A stretch of 13,347 nt of DNA, from assembly GCA_964550845.1 (NCBI GenBank), contig CAZKAD010000025.1, positions 1 through 13,347 of the forward strand. The letters are read 5' to 3'. Made by a program: the position numbers and the translations under genes. Positions 6,754-13,270 of the stretch are shown here, one piece after another (the stretch's first letter is position 1; each line of letters begins with the position of its first letter). A model generated the notes under the pieces. That model was not told the origin of the DNA, ran no database searches, and saw only the letters and a program-made list of their open reading frames with translations. This stretch comes from CAYTKU01 sp964550845 (GTDB lineage Bacteria; Patescibacteriota; Patescibacteriia; Magasanikbacterales; UBA922).

Positions 6754-9594
6754 TCAACCTTGTTTTTCCATGCGTTGTCGTCGACGCCGTTCTTTTTTAC
6801 TTTCTTTTTTCTTAGAGTTTTGATTATCAAAAAATTGTTCCGCATGTGAGGAAGTTTTGGTTGCACCTTCTTGAACCAAATTATCATTGGCCATGATGGT
6901 TGGCACTATTTCAATGCCATGATGAACTTTATAAAATGTATAGACCACCTCTTTTTGAATATTTTGCAAAAGAATTTGGAACATCTGATAGGCTTCTCGT
7001 TTATACTCAATAAGTGGATCTCTTTGACCATAACTACGAAGACTAATACCAGTACGCAAATAATCTACATTTACGAGGTGTTCTACCCAGAGCATATCAA
7101 TGCTTCGCAAAAGCAAAGATTTTTCAATTGAGCGCATCACTGTGTTGGCGGCAGCAGCATCTGGTTGGAGGCGAAGAATTTCAGCTTCAATTTTTTCGTA
7201 TTCTTGTTTTGCTCTATCCACCAAATAGGTAATCATTTTTTCTTTTGATTCTGCTTCTTCGAGCTTCCCCTCATCATGTTTAGCAATCTCAAAAAGGTGA
7301 TTGGCATCTTCTGGTGTAAAAGGATAAATTGTCTTCATCGTTTCACAAATTTCTTTTATATCCCAATCCCCTTCTTTTTGATTTTCTGATTCTGAAACTT
7401 CTTCTGTCTGGATTTTTGGTTGTGTGTGATACGCAACAACACTTTCAATCTCGTTTTCCACGGACTGTAAAATCATTTCTTTCAGAGAATGAAAAACTTG
7501 TTCATTATTTTGTTCACGAGCTTCTTCTTCAGACTGATCGATTTCTACTCTCACCGGTCTTTCTTTCTTTCCTGTTTCAATCTGAAACAGTTCCAAAATA
7601 TTTTTTCTTTTTCTATAAATAACACTGCGATGACGATTTAAAACATCATCATATTCAAGCAAATGCTTACGAATATCAAAGTTATGCCCTTCAACTTTTT
7701 TTTGTGCATTTTCCAAAATTCTGGTAATCATCCCCTGTTCAATTGGCATATCGTCCGGGACATTCAGACGATTCATAACATTTTTCAAACGGTCACCGGC
7801 AAAAATGCGCATCAAGTCGTCATCTGTCGAGACAAAAAACTGAGTCATACCAGGATCTCCCTGACGTCCAGAACGACCACGGAGCTGATTATCAATACGT
7901 CTTGCTTCATGTCGTTCAGTACCAAGGACAAACAGTCCTCCAGCAGCTTTTACTGTCTCAATATCTTTCGGATCAGCAGCACTTCCACCAAGTTTAATAT
8001 CCACACCACGTCCTGCCATATTGGTAGCAAGAGTTACTGCACCAGGGCGACCAGCATCTGCAATAATTTCTCCTTCTCGTTCATGATTTTTTGCATTCAA
8101 AATCTCGTGCTTAATACCAACACCCGTGAGATAGCGACTCAACGCTTCATTTTTTTCTACAGAAATAGTACCGACGAGAATCGGTTGTTGTTTTTCCTGC
8201 AATTCTTGAATCTTTTTGGCAACCGCTTTGAATTTGATGGTTTCATCTTTATAAATTCGATCAGGCATGTCTTCACGTGCAGCTGTTTTATTTGTTGGTA
8301 TAACCAACACTTCCAAATTATAAATACGTCGAAATTCCTCTTCTTCGGTCTCAGCAGTTCCAGTCATACCGGCAAGCTTCTTGTACATGCGGAAAAGATT
8401 TTGGAAGGTAATAGTAGCAAGCGTCTGACTTTCTTTTTGAATCTTCACATTTTCTTTGGCTTCAATGGCTTGATGCAGACCTTCACTATAGCGTCGTCCT
8501 GGCATTTTTCGTCCAGTAAATTCATCAATAATCACAATTTCATCGCCATCAACGACATATTCTTTGTCACGTTTAAAGAGCACTTCTGCTTTGAGTGCTT
8601 GCTCAATATGGTGAACCGTTCGAATACCCGCTTCTACATAAATATTTTCAATACCGAGCCATTGTTCAAATTTTGCAATACCTTCTTCAGTCAGAGTTGC
8701 GCTACGAAGTTTTTCATCAACATTATAATCTGTTTTTTCTGAAAGCCCCCGAACTAGTTTTGCAAATTGATAATATTGATCGGTTGCTTCTGCTGCCGGA
8801 GCAGATATAATAAGAGGAGTTCGAGCTTCATCAACCAAAATAGAATCGATTTCATCAACCAATGCATAGTGCATCTCATTTCCTGGACGCATAACCATTT
8901 CTGAAATGTCTTGCACCATGTTATCTCGCAGGTAGTCGAATCCGTATTCATTATTGGTACCATAGGTAATATCGCAATGGTAGGCTTCTTGACGATTTGA
9001 TGGTCGCAAATGATCATACTCCACTTTGAAACTTGAGGTTTGAGTATTTTCCTGTACAGCTTGTTCTATGGAAGCAGTTACCCCAGGATCATAAATATAA
9101 CTCACTCGCAGATTTTGAATAACACCAACAGAGAGTCCAAGAAAGTTATAAATTTTTCCCATCCAAACTGCGTCACGACGAGCCAAATAATCATTGACCG
9201 TTACAACATGGACTCCTTTTCCTTCAAGGGCATTGAGATAGGCTGGGAGTGTTGCCACCAATGTTTTTCCTTCTCCAGTTCGCATTTCCGCAATCATTCC
9301 ACTATGAAGAGCCATACCACCAATAAGCTGAACATCAAAATGTCGCATATTGAGGACACGACGAGATGCTTCTCGAACCGTAGCAAAGGCTTCTGGCAAA
9401 ATATCGTTCAAAGTTTCCCCTTTTTGAAGTCGCTCTTTGAGTTCATTTGTTTTTTCTTTCAATGCATCATCCGTCAATCCTTGAAAGGTAGATTCAAGTG
9501 CATTTATTTGTTCTACCACTTTTTGAAATGTTTTGAGGGTCTGTTTATTGGCACTCCCAAACACTTTTTCATAGACCGTTTTCACCAAACTCAT
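6754..9594 (-). CDS. secA: Preprotein translocase ATPase SecA
   Basis: A 946-residue motor that pushes unfolded preproteins through SecYEG with ATP. Nucleotide-binding domain 1 has Walker A MRTGEGKT (104-111), the VTVNDYLARRDAVWM motif (131-145), DITYGTNNEYGFDYLRDNM (208-226) and the DEAD-like VDEIDSILVDEARTPLIIS (246-264). The cross-linking domain lies at about 265-400, LAGMTGTAETE at 407-417, and the second helicase domain has TNMAGRGVDIKLGG (524-537) and QLRGRSGRQGDPG (570-582). The helical scaffold and wing regions follow, with LLLRSIDMLWVEHL near the C-terminus. Two oddities are visible. About 35 residues are inserted at roughly 161-197, between GVIQ and the SNRQEAYHCDITYG block. The usual C-terminal zinc/SecB motif is absent, replaced by a Lys/Arg-rich tail. 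It ends in TGA. hpf lies directly upstream. Confidence 0.97.
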   Translation of the reverse strand: MSLVKTVYEKVFGSANKQTLKTFQKVVEQINALESTFQGLTDDALKEKTNELKERLQKGETLNDILPEAFATVREASRRVLNMRHFDVQLIGGMALHSGMIAEMRTGEGKTLVATLPAYLNALEGKGVHVVTVNDYLARRDAVWMGKIYNFLGLSVGVIQNLRVSYIYDPGVTASIEQAVQENTQTSSFKVEYDHLRPSNRQEAYHCDITYGTNNEYGFDYLRDNMVQDISEMVMRPGNEMHYALVDEIDSILVDEARTPLIISAPAAEATDQYYQFAKLVRGLSEKTDYNVDEKLRSATLTEEGIAKFEQWLGIENIYVEAGIRTVHHIEQALKAEVLFKRDKEYVVDGDEIVIIDEFTGRKMPGRRYSEGLHQAIEAKENVKIQKESQTLATITFQNLFRMYKKLAGMTGTAETEEEEFRRIYNLEVLVIPTNKTAAREDMPDRIYKDETIKFKAVAKKIQELQEKQQPILVGTISVEKNEALSRYLTGVGIKHEILNAKNHEREGEIIADAGRPGAVTLATNMAGRGVDIKLGGSAADPKDIETVKAAGGLFVLGTERHEARRIDNQLRGRSGRQGDPGMTQFFVSTDDDLMRIFAGDRLKNVMNRLNVPDDMPIEQGMITRILENAQKKVEGHNFDIRKHLLEYDDVLNRHRSVIYRKRKNILELFQIETGKKERPVRVEIDQSEEEAREQNNEQVFHSLKEMILQSVENEIESVVAYHTQPKIQTEEVSESENQKEGDWDIKEICETMKTIYPFTPEDANHLFEIAKHDEGKLEEAESKEKMITYLVDRAKQEYEKIEAEILRLQPDAAAANTVMRSIEKSLLLRSIDMLWVEHLVNVDYLRTGISLRSYGQRDPLIEYKREAYQMFQILLQNIQKEVVYTFYKVHHGIEIVPTIMANDNLVQEGATKTSSHAEQFFDNQNSKKKESKKERRRRQRMEKQG

Positions 9595-9624
9595 AAATTT
9601 TTCTTAACAAGGTAAATATGGGCA

Positions 9625-9653
9625 AGTATATCACCATTTTGGGCTTTTGTCTA
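9625..9653 (-). promoter_or_regulatory. secA promoter
   Basis: On the minus strand TAGACA (9653-9648), a 17-base spacer, then TATACT (9630-9625). TGA directly before it gives the extended -10 TGATATACT. The predicted start near 9618 leaves about 24 bases to the secA ATG. The -35 box begins a few bases after the hpf terminator stem, so hpf and secA are probably separate transcripts despite adjacency. Confidence 0.65.
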
Positions 9654-9685
9654 TATATAAAAAGAGGCGTTTTTTAGCCTCTTTT
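9654..9685 (-). terminator. Terminator after hpf
   Basis: AAAAGAGGC (9660-9668) pairs with GCCTCTTTT (9677-9685) around an eight-base loop. On the minus strand a T/A-rich tail follows (TATATATAG). It starts six bases after the hpf stop codon. Confidence 0.75.
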
Positions 9686-9691
9686 ATGATT

Positions 9692-10066
9692 TTAAACTTC
9701 ATCAAAATCATCTTGTGTATCTTCTGGAGTATACTCCTTTTGACTACGAATTTTTTCTTTATTTTTGTGTCGCATTTTCTCTTTGGCATTTTCCAGCTCA
9801 TTTTTAAGATGATCTTTTACTTTATCAATTGCCTTATAAAGATCTTCGGATTCTTTTACCACTCGCAATACTTTTCCTGGAATAGATACATTTACTTCTG
9901 CATAATATATTTTCCCCTTGTTATGATGCTGAGAATTCATACCAACATCAATTTCAACTTTTATAATGTTATCGAAAAATTTTTCGAGTCCATGAATTTT
10001 TTCCTCTGCATATTCTCGAATTGCATCTGTCAATTCCATTCCTGTGGCGTGAAGTGTTGTAATCAT
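9692..10066 (-). CDS. hpf: Ribosome hibernation promoting factor, short form (HPF/YfiA family)
   Basis: A 124-residue protein of the HPF/RaiA family, which binds the decoding centre of the 30S subunit and silences ribosomes in slow growth. The fold signature is visible: HATGMELTDAIREYAEEKI (6-24), LEKFFDNIIKVEIDVG (27-42), YYAEVNVSIPGKVLRV (54-69), then SEDLYKAIDKVKDHLKNEL (73-91). A basic, then acidic, unstructured tail (about 95-124) ends in DDFDEV. It lacks the C-terminal dimerisation domain of long HPF, so it should not make 100S dimers by the long-form mechanism. The hpf-secA order also occurs in Firmicutes, which supports the call. The ATG at 10066 gives the natural family start. Confidence 0.92.
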   Translation of the reverse strand: MITTLHATGMELTDAIREYAEEKIHGLEKFFDNIIKVEIDVGMNSQHHNKGKIYYAEVNVSIPGKVLRVVKESEDLYKAIDKVKDHLKNELENAKEKMRHKNKEKIRSQKEYTPEDTQDDFDEV

Positions 10067-10103
10067 ATGAGTTATTAAAGTTAGAAATGAAAATTTTAAT
10101 TCA

Positions 10104-10133
10104 TGTATAATTTTTGCATAGGTTGATTGTCAT
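10104..10133 (-). promoter_or_regulatory. Possible hpf promoter using the edge of the palindromic repeat
   Basis: On the minus strand ATGACA (10133-10128), 18 bases, then TATACA (10109-10104). The predicted start near 10097 gives a leader of about 30 bases to the hpf ATG. The -35 box is the outer end of the inverted repeat at 10128-10203. Neither box is a perfect match, so this is tentative. Confidence 0.35.
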
Positions 10134-10203
10134 TCCGAACGAAGTGAGCAATCTTCCCGAAGGGAATAGGTACAAAAGATTTCTCGCTCTGCTCGAAATG
10201 ACA
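10128..10203. repeat. Imperfect palindromic intergenic repeat (REP/MITE-like)
   Basis: The left arm (10128-10155, starting TGTCATTCCGAACGAAGTG) and right arm (10176-10203, ending CTGCTCGAAATGACA) are inverted copies matching at about 22 of 28 positions. Several mismatches can pair as G-U in RNA. Between them lies a small perfect hairpin, TTCCC-GAA-GGGAA (10154-10166). The ends TGTCATT...AATGACA are perfect inverted repeats. The form (GTCATTCnGAnCGAAG near the ends) matches a class of palindromic repeats widespread in bacterial genomes. Their chance translations give peptides like CHFEQSEKS and HFVRNDN, as here. It fills the murB-hpf gap and could act as a terminator or mRNA-end stabiliser for murB. 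Only one copy is in the window. Confidence 0.75.
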
Positions 10204-10210
10204 AACAGCA

Positions 10211-11149
10211 CTAGACAATTTGAATTTCCTCCTCAATATATATACCAAATCTATCATACACTTTTTCTTTGATTTGCTCAATCAGTTTCAGAACATCGGT
10301 TGAAGTTGCACTTCCCATATTTACCACAAAATTTCCGTGTGTTTCACTCACCTTGGCTTTTCCTACCTGTGCATTTTTCATGCCAGCTTTATCAATCAGC
10401 CAGCCTGCTGATATTTTTCCTTTTTGTACAAATTCTTCTGGCAGCTCAAATTGCAATGTTTCAGGATCTTTAATTTCAAAATTTTTGAATATACATCCAG
10501 TTGAAGCATAGCCTTGGGGCTGAGTGCGACTGCGATATTGCAAATATTCTAAGGCTTTTTTCATGCCGTCTTTATTTTCTGACTTTTCCAGCTTGAGATG
10601 AACACGCAGTACTACTCCACCATTTTCTTTGAAAATACTATGGCGATAATGAAATTCACATTCTCCATTTGAAAGATGTACTACTTCCCCATCAATATAG
10701 GCATCGACACTCTCGACATTGTTTTGCATTTCCCATCCCATAGCTCCTGCATTACCACGAACCGCTCCACCTATTGTGCCTGGCACTCCAACTCCCCATT
10801 CAAAGCCGATAAATGCTTCTTTCATACTCAGGTTGGCTATGGCGACCGTCGAGCAACCAGCATCGGCAATAATGCCAGTATCGGTAACCCGTGTTTCTTT
10901 GGTTTTGATTTGGATGATTACGCCTGAATAATCATCATCACCAAACAGCATATTGCTACCCCCACCGAGGATAAACCGATCAATCCCCTCTTCATCCAAA
11001 AATTTCAAAAGTTCAACCAGTTGCTCTGTTTGTTCGACCGCGACAAAAAATTCAGCCTTTCCGCCAATTTTGAAAGTTGTATGTTTACTCATCGGTTCAT
11101 TTAACTTGACTTGCCCAAATTGTTTGAGTTGTTTATAAAGTTCAGTCAT
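10211..11149 (-). CDS. murB: UDP-N-acetylenolpyruvoylglucosamine reductase MurB
   Basis: A 312-residue FAD enzyme that reduces enolpyruvyl-UDP-GlcNAc to UDP-MurNAc with NADPH, the second committed step of peptidoglycan synthesis, in the cytoplasm. Family motifs occur in order: TTFKIGG (24-30), ILGGGSNMLF (60-69), GVPGTIGGAVRGNAGAMG (121-138), the Y-loop YRHSIF (168-173), RSRTQP (206-211), STGCIFKN (216-223), SAGWLIDKAGMK (247-258) and ETHGNFVVN (269-277). The proton donor that is Ser in E. coli MurB (GSxFKNP) is Cys219 here, a natural variant in the wider family. The C-terminal catalytic Glu lies in IEEEI (305-309). Length is normal. It is transcribed divergently from the ATP-grasp/NlpC-P60 fusion gene. 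No other mur gene is in the window. Confidence 0.96.
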   Translation of the reverse strand: MTELYKQLKQFGQVKLNEPMSKHTTFKIGGKAEFFVAVEQTEQLVELLKFLDEEGIDRFILGGGSNMLFGDDDYSGVIIQIKTKETRVTDTGIIADAGCSTVAIANLSMKEAFIGFEWGVGVPGTIGGAVRGNAGAMGWEMQNNVESVDAYIDGEVVHLSNGECEFHYRHSIFKENGGVVLRVHLKLEKSENKDGMKKALEYLQYRSRTQPQGYASTGCIFKNFEIKDPETLQFELPEEFVQKGKISAGWLIDKAGMKNAQVGKAKVSETHGNFVVNMGSATSTDVLKLIEQIKEKVYDRFGIYIEEEIQIV

Positions 11150-11152
11150 ACA

Positions 11153-11181
11153 TTGCCAAAAAGGTCTTTTTCTACTATACT
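11153..11181 (+). promoter_or_regulatory. Promoter of the ATP-grasp/NlpC-P60 fusion gene
   Basis: TTGCCA (11153-11158), exactly 17 bases, then TATACT (11176-11181). The predicted start near 11188 leaves about a dozen bases before the ATG at 11200, a very short leader without a ribosome binding site. The -10 overlaps the likely murB -10 on the opposite strand. Confidence 0.65.
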
Positions 11182-11202
11182 GAAAAACAAATTATTGCTA
11201 TG
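11174..11202 (-). promoter_or_regulatory. Possible murB promoter overlapping the divergent promoter
   Basis: On the minus strand a good -10, TATAGT (11179-11174), precedes the murB ATG by about 25 bases. The sequence 17 upstream of it is CATAGC, a weak -35. It shares four bases with the plus-strand -10, so polymerase could occupy only one direction at a time. Confidence 0.35.
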
Positions 11203-13215
11203 AATCTTGCTTCTCTCTTGTCCAAAAATCCCCTATTTTATGTAACCAGAGATATTGAACGTGCCAGTAGTCTTGAACTCACTGGTTATTTTATTATCTC
11301 AAATTCTACTGCGGCTGGCAAGAAAATATCCCAAAAGCGAACAAACATTTTACTCATTGAAAATGACACGCTTCTTGATACGCACGAGCTCTTGAGCCAT
11401 GCAGATGTTAAACAATTTATACAAAAAAACTCTGAGGGCAACGACCCAAATATTGTTGTCTTCAAAAACACCACGGTGATTGAAAAAATCTGTTTAGAAA
11501 ATAATTGGAAACTGCTCAATCCATCAGCTAAACTCGCTCAAAAAGTAGAAGAAAAAATTACGCAGATCGAGTGGCTAGGAGAACTGACAAAATATCTTCC
11601 ACCTCACAAAATTCAGCTGGCTAAAGAAGTACAGTTTGATGAAAAAAATGACATGCCATTTATCTTGCAGTTCAATCGCGCTCATACTGGTCTTGGAACC
11701 ATGTTTATCTCACGCGAAGCAGAACTCCAAGAAATCCAAACCAAATTTCCCAATCGTCCAGTTCGCATTACCAAATTTATTGCAGGTGGTGCTATGTTTA
11801 CCAGTAATAATGTTGTAACTCCTGACAATGTTTTGGTTGGAAATATCAGTTACCAAATAACAGGAATGCTGCCCTTTACAGAAAATCCCTTTGCAACGAT
11901 TGGTAATGATTGGAATTTCCCTCACAAATTTCTCAAGCCACATCATATCCAAAAATACAACCAAATTGCCAAGGATATTGGCGATAAGCTTCGCGGCAGT
12001 GGTTGGAAAGGACTATTTGGGATTGATGTGATATATGATTTTGAAACTGATGATCTATTTCTGATTGAAATCAATGCACGACAACCTGCCAGTACTACGT
12101 ATGAATCCCAGCTGCAAATGATAAGGAAAAAAAATCTACAAGAAATGACGACGTTTGAAGCACATCTGTCTACCCTGCTGGATATTAATCTGCAAAAACA
12201 GTTACTGATAAAAATAGACGATGGAGCCCAGATCATTCAGCGCGTGATTGATCTACGTAAACAAAACCTCGATAAACCAGTGCAAATACTCGAGTCTTTG
12301 GATGAAAAGCTTAATTTGATTGTTTACACGAATACTGAAAGTGGAACAGATCTGCTTCGTATCCAATCTACCCATTCTATTATAAAAGCACACCTGGAAC
12401 TGAATAATCTTGGGCTGCAGATTCAAGATGCCATGCCCTATGGAAAAAAGTTGCTTTCCGACGAAACACTCCATGTAATAACACAGTATGATGCTCTTCG
12501 TTTTGGTGAGAAATACATATCTTGTCCATATTTTAATAATCGCCGCAGCAAAGTTCGAGCAGGACTACGAGTACTACTCGGTAAAGGAAGTCCAGAAGAG
12601 ATTGTTGATGAAGCAAAACTGTTTGCTTTGCGTGAGAAAGTGAACCTCGACAAGTTAAATGAAGATGAACTCAAAAAATTTCTGGTTGAACACAATCTTG
12701 GTATTGATTGTTCTGCTTTTGCCTACGCTATTTTGGCAGCGGATTATAAGGAAAAACACAATCAGTCTTTGTCATCAAAATTATTTTACCCAAATGCCAA
12801 AAGTTTGCTTCGAAAATTGATCGTCAAACTGCGTGCCATAGAAAACATTGATGTCAAAACTTTGGCACATGACAAAAATTCACACCCGGTTGCTCTCACA
12901 GATATTCTTCCTGGCGACTTTGTTATTATTTTGAATTCTGGCAAAGAACACAACCTCAATCATATTCTGCTCGTCTCTAAAGTAGAAGTCGAGAACAGTC
13001 AAACCAAATTCATTGAATATTGCCATTCTTTTCAGTGGTCAACTGATGGAAAGTATAATCATGGAATAAAATTTGGTAGGATTGAAATAGTTGATGTAGA
13101 CAAACCCCTCTTGAAACAAAAATGGGTAGAAAATGATAAAGAAGGAGAAGCCAATGAAACATTTTTACGTGCTCGAGAGGCAGAAGTACTCGAAATAAAA
13201 CGATTGAATTTTTAA
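11200..13215 (+). CDS. ATP-grasp ligase fused to an NlpC/P60-like cysteine amidase/peptidase
   Basis: A 671-residue protein with no signal peptide or membrane span, so probably cytoplasmic. Residues 10-105 look like a pre-ATP-grasp domain. The ATP-grasp fold covers about 107-310: NPSAKLAQKVEEK (107-119), the glycine loop NRAHTGLGTMFI (159-170), RITKFIAGG (189-197), GLFGIDVIYD (271-280) and the Mg-binding LIEINARQPAS (288-298). The usual ATP-binding Lys of strand VVKP appears as Gln157. Residues 330-440 are unassigned. From about 440 come CPYF, RAGLRVLLGKGSPEEI (453-468) and LGIDCSAFAYAIL (500-512), which fits the NlpC/P60 catalytic Cys504. LPGDFVII (570-577), NHILLV (587-592, candidate His588) and IEYCHSF (605-611) follow. 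Known ATP-grasp/amidase fusions, such as glutathionylspermidine synthetase/amidase, make and break one amide bond, which suggests a similar role here. murB lies divergently upstream, hinting at a muropeptide-like substrate. Both domains are inferred from motifs; the substrate is unknown. Confidence 0.85.
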   Translation: MNLASLLSKNPLFYVTRDIERASSLELTGYFIISNSTAAGKKISQKRTNILLIENDTLLDTHELLSHADVKQFIQKNSEGNDPNIVVFKNTTVIEKICLENNWKLLNPSAKLAQKVEEKITQIEWLGELTKYLPPHKIQLAKEVQFDEKNDMPFILQFNRAHTGLGTMFISREAELQEIQTKFPNRPVRITKFIAGGAMFTSNNVVTPDNVLVGNISYQITGMLPFTENPFATIGNDWNFPHKFLKPHHIQKYNQIAKDIGDKLRGSGWKGLFGIDVIYDFETDDLFLIEINARQPASTTYESQLQMIRKKNLQEMTTFEAHLSTLLDINLQKQLLIKIDDGAQIIQRVIDLRKQNLDKPVQILESLDEKLNLIVYTNTESGTDLLRIQSTHSIIKAHLELNNLGLQIQDAMPYGKKLLSDETLHVITQYDALRFGEKYISCPYFNNRRSKVRAGLRVLLGKGSPEEIVDEAKLFALREKVNLDKLNEDELKKFLVEHNLGIDCSAFAYAILAADYKEKHNQSLSSKLFYPNAKSLLRKLIVKLRAIENIDVKTLAHDKNSHPVALTDILPGDFVIILNSGKEHNLNHILLVSKVEVENSQTKFIEYCHSFQWSTDGKYNHGIKFGRIEIVDVDKPLLKQKWVENDKEGEANETFLRAREAEVLEIKRLNF

Positions 13216-13237
13216 TAAAAAATCTTGTTTATAAATC

Positions 13238-13270
13238 AAAGAGCTTTTCAATAGGCTCTTTTTTGTTTTT
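13238..13270 (+). terminator. Terminator after the ATP-grasp fusion gene
   Basis: AAAGAGC (13238-13244) pairs with GCTCTTT (13255-13261), extendable by a G-U and an A-U pair, with a short loop, then TTTTGTTTTT. It starts about 20 bases after the stop codon. On the minus strand the stem is followed by a weaker T-rich run, so it may also serve a convergent gene. Confidence 0.8.

Noticed and set aside
6754..6756. Recoding of TGA as glycine, as in Gracilibacteria/SR1
   Set aside because: SecA ends naturally at this TGA, the next in-frame codons are not protein-like, and no gene in the window has an internal TGA.
6665..6757. Alternative SecD start (TTG at 6757) overlapping the secA TGA stop, which would add 31 residues
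   Set aside because: The strong TTGACC-17-TAAGAT promoter lies inside this stretch, the extra residues are not SecD-like, and the ATG at 6664 gives the normal short N-terminus before the first span.
7663..8742. 359-codon plus-strand open frame antisense to secA, and a similar one at 9040-9615
   Set aside because: Both are shadows of secA codon use. The translations are low-complexity Phe/Ser/Ile-rich and show no known motif, and secA itself is fully conserved there.
10096..10281. 61-codon open frame on the minus strand across the murB-hpf gap
   Set aside because: It is mainly a translation of the palindromic repeat plus the shifted 3' end of murB; CHFEQSEKS- and HFVRNDN-like peptides are typical of such repeats.
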